In this document: positions 22,468 to 32,215 of the stretch, one piece after another
Layout of the letters: every line of letters begins with the position of its first letter
How positions within the stretch are numbered: position 1 is the first letter of the stretch
Assembly: GCA_934635385.1 (NCBI GenBank)
Contig: CAKTZI010000030.1
Coordinates: 1 to 44,031, forward strand
Direction: 5' to 3'
DNA: 44,031 nt
Origin: an uncultured Kiritimatiellota bacterium
GTDB taxonomy: Bacteria > Verrucomicrobiota > Kiritimatiellia > RFP12 > UBA1067
Notes under the pieces: model-generated
Seen by the model: the letters and a program-made list of their open reading frames with translations, nothing else
Told to the model about the DNA's origin: nothing
Databases searched by the model: none
Translations under genes and position numbers: made by a program

Positions 22468-24242
22468 ATGAACAGGAAAATGAAATGCGTCATGGGAAGC
22501 GGTTGCGCGCTTCTGCTGGCGGGCGCCGCGTCGGCGGCCACGACATGGAAGGTCTCGACAGCCGTCACGGACGGCATGACGGGGCCGCAGCAGATCACGA
22601 ACGCGCTGACGCAGTGCGCGTCAGGCGACACGATCCTCGTCGATCCGGGGTCGTATGACTTCACCGGCATCTACATGGATGCGGCCAACAAGATCCACCT
22701 GACGCGCAAGGACAATCCGATTGCGACGTTCTCTCTCGTCGGCAACACGGAGAGTCATTGGGCTGAGGGGGGGGGGGTATCCTCTTCACAGGCGACGGTC
22801 AGTTGGGTGACTTTTGGCAGGATTCCGCCGGGACGGGATGGCGCGGGCCGCATCCGCGCATTGCAAACATCGTTTTCGACGGATTCAAGGCCACGAACGC
22901 CAATGGCGGCGCTTTGAGATTTCGCGAGTGGAAGACGATGGAAAACAACTGGCCGATTGTCACGAACTGCGTGTTCCGAAACTGTTCCACAACCGCAGGG
23001 GGCGGTGCCATCTTCGGCGGCGTCAAGGCCTTCGATTGCCTGTTCGCAACGAACGTGGCGAATCAGGGTGGTGCCGTCTATGGCGGCTCGGCCTACGGAT
23101 CGACGTTTGAGAAGAACTCGGCCGCGAGAGGAGGGGCCATGGGTTTTCAGTCGGCAGCCATTTCCTCTTCGTATGCGACGGATGTCGAGATCAGCAACTG
23201 TGTTTTCCGCGCGAACGCAACCGAGGCGGAGACGGGTGAACTGAACGGCGGCGCGCTGTTCTTTGAGGATGTCGGGGGGTGTGTCATGGATTGCGCCTTT
23301 GTTTCGAACAAGACCACGCAGACGCGGAACTACTATCCGCTGGGCGGTGCGATTGCCGGCGCAAAGGCTAATCCCGTCACGGTTGAGCGCTGTGCGTTTG
23401 AAGGGAACGAGAGCGGCTGGAACGGCGGTGCCGTTTCATACGGAACAGTTAGGAACTCGACGTTTACGGGGAACTTCTCGCAGGCGGGCGGCGGCGCGAT
23501 CTTCCGTTGCACGGCGGAGCGTTGCTCCTTTGACGGTGACTATTCGACGCTTGACTATCAGCGGCCCGGTTCGGCCTATCAGTCGACGCTGACAGACTGC
23601 ACGGTGCGCGGTTCCATTTGCGAAAGTGCGGCGATGCGCTGCACGTTCCAGGATGTGGATTTCGAGAAAGCCTATGCCGTCTTCTACAACCAGAACTGGG
23701 TCACGAACTCGCTGATCGTGCGGTGTGGCGCGTCCTTGCGGGGAATTGCCTACGCCTACAACAAGGTGGCGGGTGACTCGGAGTTCGTCAACTGCACGTT
23801 CGCCGACAATGTGCCCAACTGGTATTGGGGGCTGTTTACTTCGTCGAATGCGGAAAATGGAAATCCGATTCGCGCCGTCAACTGCATTTTCATTGGCACT
23901 GTGGACAGCAGTGGGAAAGCGGCGGATCTGACGGGCCGGAACCTGAAGGCGGGCGACGTGAAGCTTGACCATTGCGCGTATCGTGGCGCGGGCGAGTCGT
24001 TTGCGGGCTGCTGGACGAGCGTGGACGAGTCGAGCTTCGTCTGGGCGAAGCCGCGATTCGCCAAGGGCGGCGGCTACCAGCTGCGCGCCAGTTCGCCTTT
24101 GCGCGGCAAGGGCCTGACGCTGAACTGGACGGTGGATGATCTGGAGCTTGCCGGCAATTTGCGCGTGCGCGACGGGAAGGTCGACCTCGGCTGCTACGAG
24201 TGCTGGACGGATCCGCTGGGTGTCCTGTTCCTTGTGCGGTAA
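22468..24242 (+). pseudogene. Pmp-like beta-helix surface protein, frame broken at an 11-G tract (possible phase-variable gene)
   Basis: ATG 22468 (AAAGGA 7 bp upstream) starts a signal peptide (MGSGCALLLAGAASA). The frame stays normal to WAEGGG at the G tract (22767-22777), then goes wrong and stops at 22915-22917. In the frame reached by one extra or two fewer G, the protein continues GILFTGDGQLGDFWQDSAG to 24242, about 590 residues in all. It is a right-handed beta-helix with alternating FxxN (FATN, FEKN, FRAN, FVSN, FEGN, FTGN, FADN) and GGA(I/L/V/M) motifs (GGAIFGG, GGAVYGG, GGALFF, GGAIAGA, GGAVSYG), the signature of chlamydial polymorphic membrane proteins. It ends with LAGNLRVRDGKVDLGCYE, the choice-of-anchor Q-type C-terminus. 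It may be an adhesin or glycan-binding protein; it may also be correct in the genome with the tract miscounted. Confidence 0.8.
22767..22777 (+). repeat. Homopolymeric tract of 11 G
   Basis: The longest homopolymer I noticed in the window, inside the codons for a Gly run. G9 or G12 would join the upstream and downstream frames of the Pmp-like gene; G11 leaves it off. Confidence 0.95.
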
Positions 24243-24277
24243 GCGTTGGATCAAGCCGCCTTCATGGAGGTCAAGCT

Positions 24278-26197
24278 GTGTCAAACTTGAAGCGTTCGTT
24301 TTCAATTGCCCTGCTCGCCGTCGGCGCCCTTGTCGCGACGGGCGCCTCGGCCGGAGTCGTCACGCCCTACGGCATCTGCGCCCACGTCTTCCACACGGGC
24401 GACGCGCATCGCGCCCGCCTGCTGGACGCGATGCAGTTTGCCGGCATCAAGTACGTGCGCACGGGCATCTACGGCGACGCGGCGTCCGAATTCCGTCTGG
24501 CCGACACGCTGCTGGACACGCTGGAGAAGCGGGGCATGTCGATGCTGATGCTCATCTTCGGCAATGACGCAAAGGACTGCTGTGCGCCGCCGCAGGACAT
24601 GGCCGCCTGGAGCAACTACGTCGATCGCGTCGTCCGCCGCTACGGCGACCGCGTGCCGGTCTTCGAGATCTGGAACGAACCCAACCTGGACGGCTTCTTC
24701 CACGGGGCCGACCCCGTTCAGTATGCGAAGACCCTGAACGTCGCGTATGCGGCGGGCAAGGCGGCGAACCCGAAGTGCCGGTTCACGTTCGGCGGCACGT
24801 CGTCCGTCCCGTTCGACTGGATCGAGAAGGCCTACGCCGCCGGCGGCACGAACTTCGACGCGATGGTCGTGCATCCCTACGCGCACCCGTCGCGTCCGGA
24901 GGGCGTGGTGGACGTGCAGACCGAGCGGCTGCGCGAGCTGATGGCGAAATACGGCATCGGCGACAAGCCGATCTGGTTCACGGAAGTCGGCTGGCCCACG
25001 CACAGCGAGGCGCTGGAGCATGCCTCCGTGCTGCTGGCGGGGCTCAAGGTCGCGCGTCCCGAACAGAAGAGCTGGAACGTCATCGTCGCCAAGGACCAGA
25101 GCGAAGGGGAGATCGAAGACCAGGACGTGGCGCAGCGTCTGCTGGAGCTTCTGCCGGCCGGCAGCCGCGTGAAGGCGTGTTCGCAGCGGGAGACGATCGC
25201 GCGGCTGGAGAAGGACGACGCGGATGCGGTGGTCTATCCGTTCGACAGCAACTTCCCGGCGGACACGATCGCGGCGGTCAACGGCTTCCTCGCGCGCGGC
25301 GGCGTCTTCGTCGACTTCGGCGGGCTGCCGTGCTACTTCGGACGGCGCGACAACAAGGCGGTCGAGGGGATGCAGCACGGCGGCGCGGTCGGCTTCTTCC
25401 CGTTCGGCTTCCGCGCGTGGTGGAATACCGTGGACGGGCGGCACGACCCCGAACACGCGAAGGACTATCCGCGCGAGGGGCAGGTCTTCGCGACGGAGGT
25501 CGGTCTCGCGAACGGCGTCCGTCAGGAGCCGACGGGCTTCAAGTGCCGCGCGTTCCTCGCGCCCGACCGCATCGGCGAAGGCTCGAAGTGGATTCCGCTC
25601 GTCGCCGGGAAGACGACAAACGGCGTCGATCTCGTGGCGGCGGCGGTGATCCGCTACGGCGGAGACCGGAAGGGCGCGGCCGTCCTCAGCTCCCTGCCGA
25701 CGACGCACACGAGCTACGGGTTCCTGACGGAGGAGATGCAGGCGCGCTACACGGCGCGGTGCGCCGCGATCGCGATGGCCGAGGGCGTCGAGGCGCATTT
25801 CCCCTACGCGCTCTGGAACGAAGGAAAGGATCCGTACTATTCGGAACACCACTTCTCGCTTCTGCAGTCCAACTATGCGCCAAAGCCGTCGTTCTCGGCC
25901 TACATGACGTTCATTTCGCAGCGTCCGGTCGGGTCGGTGCAGACGCCGGGGGCGTGGCATGACAAGAAGCGGCGCTACTACTATCCGCAGTGGACGCGCC
26001 CGGACGGGAAGAAGGCCGGCATGGTCTGGTGCGTGGAGGGCGCGTCGCGGCGGCCGCTGCGCTTCAAGGGCGGCAAGCCGACGTTCCGCAATCTCTACGG
26101 ACGGATCATCCCCGTGCTGGAGCTGGGGGACGGCCGGTTCAACGTGCCGGTTTCTGAAAGCCCGATTTACTTCGAAGGCGCGGAGCTGACGAAATGA
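24278..26197 (+). CDS. Secreted clan GH-A glycoside hydrolase (GH5/GH39-like)
   Basis: A 639-residue secreted enzyme from GTG 24278, chosen for GGAGG at 24266-24270, which is 7 bp away, and for the signal peptide it opens (SFSIALLAVGALVATGASA). Residues 27-330 form a TIM barrel with the acid/base in FEIWNEPNLDGFF near 130 and the nucleophile in IWFTEVGWPTHSE near 235, the layout of clan GH-A (GH5, GH39 and relatives). After that come a glutamine-amidotransferase-like Rossmann domain (VYPFDSNFPADTIAAV, GGVFVDFGGLPCYF) and C-terminal beta-domains. The exact family and substrate cannot be read off; exo-acting on xylose, arabinose or glucuronate residues would fit. It begins 35 bp after the Pmp-like gene and overlaps the next gene by 4 bp. 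Confidence 0.82.
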   Translation: MSNLKRSFSIALLAVGALVATGASAGVVTPYGICAHVFHTGDAHRARLLDAMQFAGIKYVRTGIYGDAASEFRLADTLLDTLEKRGMSMLMLIFGNDAKDCCAPPQDMAAWSNYVDRVVRRYGDRVPVFEIWNEPNLDGFFHGADPVQYAKTLNVAYAAGKAANPKCRFTFGGTSSVPFDWIEKAYAAGGTNFDAMVVHPYAHPSRPEGVVDVQTERLRELMAKYGIGDKPIWFTEVGWPTHSEALEHASVLLAGLKVARPEQKSWNVIVAKDQSEGEIEDQDVAQRLLELLPAGSRVKACSQRETIARLEKDDADAVVYPFDSNFPADTIAAVNGFLARGGVFVDFGGLPCYFGRRDNKAVEGMQHGGAVGFFPFGFRAWWNTVDGRHDPEHAKDYPREGQVFATEVGLANGVRQEPTGFKCRAFLAPDRIGEGSKWIPLVAGKTTNGVDLVAAAVIRYGGDRKGAAVLSSLPTTHTSYGFLTEEMQARYTARCAAIAMAEGVEAHFPYALWNEGKDPYYSEHHFSLLQSNYAPKPSFSAYMTFISQRPVGSVQTPGAWHDKKRRYYYPQWTRPDGKKAGMVWCVEGASRRPLRFKGGKPTFRNLYGRIIPVLELGDGRFNVPVSESPIYFEGAELTK

Positions 26198-29100
26198 CGG
26201 CATTGCTGGCAGTCGCGTCTTTTCTGTTGGCCACTTGGCGCGTGGATGTCCAGGGACCCGATGGCGGCTGGCGCGCGGTCGAGACGGAACTCGTCCTGAC
26301 CGCCGACGGGCACCGCAACCTGCATGTCGTCCCGGACGACGTGTCGGCCGTCTACGACGGCCTCGCGCGCTGGTCGCGGCATGCCGACGGCAGGGCGTGC
26401 GCCAACCACGTCGTCAAGGCGGCCTGCGCGCGCATCCCCTGGCGGGAGGGCCTCGCGATCCGCGTGCGCGGGCCGGAATCCGCCGTCCGCGTGAAGGCGT
26501 TGGGGCTGGGCGCGCAGCCGCTGGCCGAGGGGACGGGCGGCTTCACGCTCCGTCCGCACGGGCCGGTCAAGACGATGGTGATGTCGGGCGACGACGCGAT
26601 CCGGACGCTTTCGCTCTTCGTCGAGGCGCCGCCGGAAGAGCCGGACTTCGCGGCGTGGAAGCACGTGATCCGCTTTCCGCGCGGCACGCACGCGCCCGGC
26701 GTCGTGCGCGTCACGAACGACTGTACGCTCGTCTGGCTGGACGACGGCGCGCGGCTCGACGCGGCGATCGACATCGACGGCGCGCGGCGCGTCCGCGTGG
26801 CCGGGTCGGGGACGATCGACCAGTATCCGCGCTGCTTCGGTTTCGCGGACGGCTTCCGCCAAGAGCCCCTGTGGGGCGTCTACCGGGACGGCGAGCTGCC
26901 GGCGGTCTACATTCACGGAAACGCCGAGGACGTGACGGTCGAGAACCTGCTCGTCAAGAGCGCGTTTCGCGGCGTCTGCGTCCGCAATGCGAAAGGCGTC
27001 ACGCTGCGCGACCTGAAGGTCTTCACGTCCAACATGAACGGGGACGGCTTCAACGCCGTCAACCTGCAGGGGCTTGTCGCGCGCGACCTCTACGTCCATG
27101 CGCAGGACGACGCTTTCTGCGCGTACGCCAACGCCGACTCGATCAAGTACCTCTGGGACGGCGACGCGGCCGTGCGGCAGCGGCGCACGGGCGACTTCCT
27201 CGTGGAGGACTCGATCTTCTGGACGAGCTGCCGTCCGTTCGTCTTTTCGGGGCACGGTACGGGGAACCGCGCGGATCCCGACCTCCTGGAGAACATCACG
27301 ATCCGCCGGTCGTCCGTCGTCGGCAGCGTGTACGGGTGCGAGTCGCCCTCGACCGCCGCCGTCGAGCCGTTCGCCGGGTGCTTCCGCATCAACAGTCAGA
27401 GCGGCACGTGGACGCGGAACGTGCTGTTCGAGGACATCGACTTCTTCTGGACGAAGGGCTTTCGCAGCCAGGCGTTCTGCCTGGAGGTGCGCGACGCGGC
27501 GCACGCGAGCTACGGGGAGAGCGACGGCTACCGCATCGAGGGCGTGACGTGGCGCGACGTCCGCTTTCATGGCGTCCCGGCGGACACGGCGCGCTCGACG
27601 AAGACCGTCCAGCCGAAAGGCCGTCCGGGCGCAGGCATCTTCGGCGTCCGTGTCGAGAACGTCACGTATGACGGCTGCCCGGTCGACCCGTTCGCGGAGG
27701 GGCCTGTGCGCGAAGGGCTTTCGTATGACGGCACGTCGCCGCAGAAGGACGAACGCGACATTGCGGCCGACGCCGACCGCTTGCGTCCGGGCGCGTCGGT
27801 CTTCGAGTCGAAGGCCGCCGTCGTCCTGCCGGGGCTCTTCGGCGACCATGCGGTCATCCAGCGCGACGCGCGCGCGTCCGTCTGGGGGCGTGCGCCGGCC
27901 GGTGAACGGGTGCGGGTGTCGCTGGGCGGCGCGTCCGCCGAGGCGGTCGCGGCACCGGACGGCTGGTTTCTTGCGAGGCTCGACACCTCGAAACTTGGCG
28001 ATGGCCCGTTCGATCTTGTCGTGTCCGCGCCGTCCGGTCGCGCCGTTTCGCGCGACGTGCTTGTCGGCGAAGTCTGGCTGGCGGCCGGGCAGAGCAACAT
28101 GGAGCTGACGATGAAGGGCTGGGCCGGGCCGATCTGGGGCTACGAGGCGCGCGTGCGGGCCTGCACGAACCGCCCGATCCGCGTCTTCCGCGAAAAGCGC
28201 GAGACGCATCCGGAGCCGGTCAAGGGCGACGCGCGCGGCGAATGGCGGCTGGCGACGCCCGAGACGCTGCCGCAGCTCTCGGCGGTCGGCTACTGCTTCA
28301 TCGACACGCTGCAGCGCCGTCTGGGCGGTCCGGCGGGCGTCGTCGACATCTCCTGGAGCGGGACGCGCTGCTGGGGATGGATGCCGCGCGCCTGCATCGA
28401 CCGGCATCCCGAACTGCGGGCGGAGCGGCTGGCGCAGGAATCCTACCTCGCGAACGACGACCCGGGCGCCGTCAAGAAGCCCGTGTCGGTCTGCTGGAAC
28501 AACATGTTCGCGCCGCTGGAGAAGATCGCCTGCCGCGGCATCATCTGGTACCAGGGGTGCTGCGACTCGTCGATGCTCGACGCGGAGCGGTTCTACCCGA
28601 AGTGGATGTCGTACATGGTCGCTGAGATGCGGCAGGCGCTGGAGCGTCCGAACCTGCCGTTCCTCTACGTGCAGATCGCTGGCTGGGGCGACGCGCCGAC
28701 GGTGCCGGGCGAGGACAAGCCGCGCGCCCACCTGCGCGAGGCTCAGCGGCGCGCGCGTGCGCTCATCCCCAACGCGCACATGGCCGTTTCGCTCGACCAG
28801 AGCGAAAAGGAGATCCACAACCGGGGGAAAGCCGCCGTCGGCGATCGGCTGGCGGCGCTGGCCCTCAACCGCGTCTATGGGTTCAAGGACGTCGTCTGCC
28901 TTTCGCCGGAGGCCGTGTCCGCCAGACGCGACGGCGCGGCCGTGCGGGTGACGTTCGAGACGGAGGGCTCGGCGCTGCAGGCTGGGGAGATCCGGACGTC
29001 GTTCCCGTGGGACGCGAAGCATGCGGAAGAGATTCCGCTTCCGCGCCGGTCGTCGCCGGCGAGCGAGCTGGAGGGGTTTGTCCTGCGTGACGCGGACGGC

Positions 29101-29271
29101 GCCTGGCACTGGGCGGACGCGACGATCGTCGCGCCGGACGCGGTGCGCGTCTCGGCGCCGGGCGTGACGCGGCCGACCGCCGTGCGCTACGCCTGGGGCG
29201 GGCAGGGCTTTGGCAACCTGGTCAATGCGGCGGGTCTTCCGGCCGGGCCGTTTCTTAAGGAGGTAAAGTAA
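26194..29271 (+). CDS. Fusion of a beta-helix glycanase and a sialate-O-acetylesterase-like esterase
   Basis: A 1,025-residue protein with a short signal peptide (MTALLAVASFLLATW). Residues about 100-500 form a parallel beta-helix of the GH28/GH49 kind: RFPRGTHAPGVVRV, VRVAGSGTIDQYPR, SNMNGDGFNAVN near 280 and AQDDAFCAYANADSIKYLW near 303 carry the aspartates in positions used by such enzymes. From about residue 544 (VLPGLFGDHAVIQRDARAS) there is a SASA-type SGNH esterase: nucleophile in EVWLAAGQSNMELTM near 633, GIIWYQGCCDSSM near 782 and the His in EIHNRGKAAVGDRLA near 873. The usual GIIWYQGES has become GCC, and the Asp preceding the catalytic His is Glu. The pairing suggests backbone cleavage plus removal of acetyl groups. 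Start overlaps the preceding stop (ATGA). Confidence 0.82.
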   Translation: MTALLAVASFLLATWRVDVQGPDGGWRAVETELVLTADGHRNLHVVPDDVSAVYDGLARWSRHADGRACANHVVKAACARIPWREGLAIRVRGPESAVRVKALGLGAQPLAEGTGGFTLRPHGPVKTMVMSGDDAIRTLSLFVEAPPEEPDFAAWKHVIRFPRGTHAPGVVRVTNDCTLVWLDDGARLDAAIDIDGARRVRVAGSGTIDQYPRCFGFADGFRQEPLWGVYRDGELPAVYIHGNAEDVTVENLLVKSAFRGVCVRNAKGVTLRDLKVFTSNMNGDGFNAVNLQGLVARDLYVHAQDDAFCAYANADSIKYLWDGDAAVRQRRTGDFLVEDSIFWTSCRPFVFSGHGTGNRADPDLLENITIRRSSVVGSVYGCESPSTAAVEPFAGCFRINSQSGTWTRNVLFEDIDFFWTKGFRSQAFCLEVRDAAHASYGESDGYRIEGVTWRDVRFHGVPADTARSTKTVQPKGRPGAGIFGVRVENVTYDGCPVDPFAEGPVREGLSYDGTSPQKDERDIAADADRLRPGASVFESKAAVVLPGLFGDHAVIQRDARASVWGRAPAGERVRVSLGGASAEAVAAPDGWFLARLDTSKLGDGPFDLVVSAPSGRAVSRDVLVGEVWLAAGQSNMELTMKGWAGPIWGYEARVRACTNRPIRVFREKRETHPEPVKGDARGEWRLATPETLPQLSAVGYCFIDTLQRRLGGPAGVVDISWSGTRCWGWMPRACIDRHPELRAERLAQESYLANDDPGAVKKPVSVCWNNMFAPLEKIACRGIIWYQGCCDSSMLDAERFYPKWMSYMVAEMRQALERPNLPFLYVQIAGWGDAPTVPGEDKPRAHLREAQRRARALIPNAHMAVSLDQSEKEIHNRGKAAVGDRLAALALNRVYGFKDVVCLSPEAVSARRDGAAVRVTFETEGSALQAGEIRTSFPWDAKHAEEIPLPRRSSPASELEGFVLRDADGAWHWADATIVAPDAVRVSAPGVTRPTAVRYAWGGQGFGNLVNAAGLPAGPFLKEVK

Positions 29272-32199
29272 ATGAAGAGGATTCGGAAATTGGCGGCGGC
29301 GGTCATCCTGTCCGCCGGACTTGCCGGTGGTGCGCACGGTGCGGCGCCGGAGCTGTTCGCGGACGGCGCGTTCCACGTCGGCTGCAACTACTGGGCGAGC
29401 CATGCGGGCGTCTACATGTGGCGCGACTGGCGTCCGGCGCAGGTCGAGAAGGACCTGGACGATCTTGCGTCCTGCGGCATGACGGTTCTGCGCGTCTTTC
29501 CGCTCTGGCCGGACTTCCAGCCGCTGACGGCCGAATACACCTACGCGCAGACGTTCTACGACTGGACGCAGAACGGCAAGCCGCTCGCCAATTACGCCGC
29601 CGTGGACGACGAGATGATGCGGCGCTTCCGCTTCCTCTGCGACGCGGCGGAGACGCGCGGCATCAAGCTGGTGGTCGGCCTGATCACGGGCTGGATGAGC
29701 GCGCGCTGCTTCGTGCCGCCGGGACTGGAGGGCCGCGCGGTGATGACCGACCCCGAGGCGGTCGCCTGGCAGGTGCGGTTCGTCCGCTACTTCGTCAACG
29801 CGATGAAGGACCACCCCGCCGTCATCGGTTGGGACCTCGGCAACGAGTGCAACTGCCTCGGCAAGGGGAACGCGGGCGACCTCTGGCGCTGGATGCACCA
29901 CATCGCGAGCGAAATCCGCGTGAACGACCCGACGCGCCCGGTCGTCTCGGGCATGCACTCGCTCGGCACGACGCGCGACCAGAAGGCGAACATGCGCCAG
30001 CAGGCGGAGCTGATGGACGTCATGACGACGCATCCGTATCCGCTGTGGACACCGAACTGCAACCTGGAGGCGTTCGACACGATCCGCAACGGCTGTCATC
30101 CGGCGTGCGAGACGACGCTCTACGCGAACCTCACGGGCAAGCCGGCGTTTGTCGAGGAGGCGGGCTCGATGGGCCCCGGCATCGTCTCGGAGGAGCGTGC
30201 GGCGGCGGCGATGCGCACGCAGCTGTTCTCCGCGTGGGCGTGCGGCATCCCGGCGTTCGTCTGGTGGTGCGCGTACGACCAGAACGAACTGGACTTCGCG
30301 CCCTACGACTGGACGTCCATCGAGCGCGAGCTGGGGCTGTTCGCCGGTTCGGGGCGTCCGAAGCCGACGGCGCTTGCGATGCGCGACTTCGCCGCGTTCG
30401 TGAAGACGGTGCCGAAGCTGCCGGCACGGCAGATCGACGCGACGGTCGTCATCCCCGAGCGCGAGCTTGGCTGGGAACAGGCGCAAGGCGCGTGGCTGCT
30501 CTCGAAAATGGCGGGGTTCGACATCGCGTACGCGCGGGCGGAGGATCCGCTGCCGGAGGCGGGCTTCTACATCCTGCCGTCCGGGACGGGCTACACGACC
30601 TATTCGCGAAGAGCTTGGCGCCGCGTGCTTGAAAAGGCCGAACAGGGGGCGACCGTTCTGGTCACGCTGGGCGACGGGGCCGTCCTTTCCGGTCTCGCCG
30701 AGGCGACGGGCGTGAAGACCGAACGCCAGTATGCGAAGCCGTCCAGCCGGACGGTCAGATCTGCGGAGGGCACGTTCACGCTCGCCGACACGCACACGCG
30801 CGAGGTGTCGCTGCTGGACGGCTGTCGCGCGCTGCTGACGGACGGCGAAGGGGCGCCCGTCCTGACTGTGCGCGCTTACGGGAAGGGCAAGATCCTGCTG
30901 TGCCTGGGCGCGCTGGAGCGGAAGGCGGCGCTGACGGGGTGGCCCGTCTACGCGGCGGCGGCGCGGGAGGCGGGCGTACGGCGGCGCGTGACGCGCACGG
31001 CGCCGCATCTCGGGCTGACCGAGCATCCGTGCGCGGACGGGCGCACGTTGGTCGTCGCCGTCAACTACGAACCGAAGCCTGGCGTCTTCGACCTGACGAT
31101 CGACGGCGCGGTCGGACAGGTCTGGCGCGGCGAGCTGGACGGGACGACGCTGAAGATCGGCGCGAACGACGCGGCGGTCTTCGAGGTGAAGCGGGACGAC
31201 GCACGGGATGCCGGCACGGCGACGCGCACGGCGGCGGCCGACGGTCGGCTGCCGCTGGGGGACGTACGCGGCTTCGACTTTCAGCCGCCGTGGGGGTCGA
31301 ACGGACGGGACATCTGGCTAGAGCGGTTTGACGCGGACGAATACCGCCGCCTGATACGGCTTGGCAAGAAGGCGTTCCCGAAGATGAACACGCTGCGCGT
31401 CTGGTATTCGCTGGACGCCTGGTACGACAACCGCGAACTGGCCGTCCGGAACATGCGCAGGGCGGGCGAAATCATCAAGTCCGAGGGCCTTTGGATGATT
31501 CCCGTCTACTTCAACAACTGGCACACGGTTCCCGACTTCGGCGGGCTCTCGCACGAGATCCTCGGCAGCGGTGCGGACGGCTGGCGGGTGCCGTTCGGCA
31601 ACTACCTGACGGAAGTGGCACAGGCGCTGGAGCCGCTCCAGGTCGTGCTCGTGCATGACATCTGCAACGAGCCGCTCAACAACTGCCTGTGCTGGGAGGC
31701 GGGAACGGCGCGGATCCGGGACTTCGTGGCGAAGATGTCCGACCGTCTGCACGAGGTCTCGCGTGCGCCCGTGACCGTCGGGTCTCAGGCCGGGCCGTGG
31801 AAGCGCGTGACGTGCGGCGTCGATTGCGACATCGACCTGTTCGCGCCGTCCGTCGACGTGATCAGCTGCCATCCCTACCTGATGATGGGTCGCGAATTCG
31901 GCACGCGCGAGAAGTACCTCGACTGGATTGTCGAGAAGGCGGCGAAATACGGCAAGCCCGTCCTCGCGACGGAATGCTGCATCGGCGCGCCGACGGTGAC
32001 CGGGCGGGTCGAGATCCTGCGGAAGGAGCTGGACGGGCTTGCGCACCGCCGGATCGGCTTTATCGCACATGGGCTGACGCCCTCGCCCGTTGCCGACCTG
32101 CATGCGCAGAAGCCCGGCCAGGGGAATGGGTTCAACATGCCGTTCATGGATCTGGACGGAAACGTCCGCGAGGGACATGAGGCGTTCAACGAATACTGA
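29272..32199 (+). CDS. Secreted protein with two clan GH-A catalytic domains
   Basis: ATG 29272 follows the previous stop directly and has a strong AAGGAGGT. Signal peptide LAAAVILSAGLAGGAHG. Domain 1 (about 25-385): GCNYWASHAGVYMWRDW, DDLASCGMTVLRVFPLWP, acid/base in GWDLGNECNCLG near 190, nucleophile in AFVEEAGSMGPG near 294. A middle region (about 390-650) resembles the GATase-like and beta domains of GH42-type enzymes (GQVWRGELDGTTLKIG). Domain 2 (about 660-975): RGFDFQPPWGSNGRDIW, acid/base in VLVHDICNEPLNNC near 795, nucleophile in PVLATECCIGAP near 900. Both domains keep both glutamates. Such enzymes attack beta-mannans, beta-glucans or similar; the two domains differ and probably cut different bonds. 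Confidence 0.85.
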   Translation: MKRIRKLAAAVILSAGLAGGAHGAAPELFADGAFHVGCNYWASHAGVYMWRDWRPAQVEKDLDDLASCGMTVLRVFPLWPDFQPLTAEYTYAQTFYDWTQNGKPLANYAAVDDEMMRRFRFLCDAAETRGIKLVVGLITGWMSARCFVPPGLEGRAVMTDPEAVAWQVRFVRYFVNAMKDHPAVIGWDLGNECNCLGKGNAGDLWRWMHHIASEIRVNDPTRPVVSGMHSLGTTRDQKANMRQQAELMDVMTTHPYPLWTPNCNLEAFDTIRNGCHPACETTLYANLTGKPAFVEEAGSMGPGIVSEERAAAAMRTQLFSAWACGIPAFVWWCAYDQNELDFAPYDWTSIERELGLFAGSGRPKPTALAMRDFAAFVKTVPKLPARQIDATVVIPERELGWEQAQGAWLLSKMAGFDIAYARAEDPLPEAGFYILPSGTGYTTYSRRAWRRVLEKAEQGATVLVTLGDGAVLSGLAEATGVKTERQYAKPSSRTVRSAEGTFTLADTHTREVSLLDGCRALLTDGEGAPVLTVRAYGKGKILLCLGALERKAALTGWPVYAAAAREAGVRRRVTRTAPHLGLTEHPCADGRTLVVAVNYEPKPGVFDLTIDGAVGQVWRGELDGTTLKIGANDAAVFEVKRDDARDAGTATRTAAADGRLPLGDVRGFDFQPPWGSNGRDIWLERFDADEYRRLIRLGKKAFPKMNTLRVWYSLDAWYDNRELAVRNMRRAGEIIKSEGLWMIPVYFNNWHTVPDFGGLSHEILGSGADGWRVPFGNYLTEVAQALEPLQVVLVHDICNEPLNNCLCWEAGTARIRDFVAKMSDRLHEVSRAPVTVGSQAGPWKRVTCGVDCDIDLFAPSVDVISCHPYLMMGREFGTREKYLDWIVEKAAKYGKPVLATECCIGAPTVTGRVEILRKELDGLAHRRIGFIAHGLTPSPVADLHAQKPGQGNGFNMPFMDLDGNVREGHEAFNEY

Positions 32200-32215
32200 A
32201 TGAAAGGGGATGGCC

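Noticed and set aside
26167..31026. A 1,619-codon open frame on the minus strand, antisense to the GH-A, beta-helix/esterase and tandem GH-A genes
   Set aside because: Its translation is an Arg/His/Leu-rich mirror with no domain, as expected from high-GC codon third positions; the plus-strand genes have signal peptides, motifs and ribosome binding sites.
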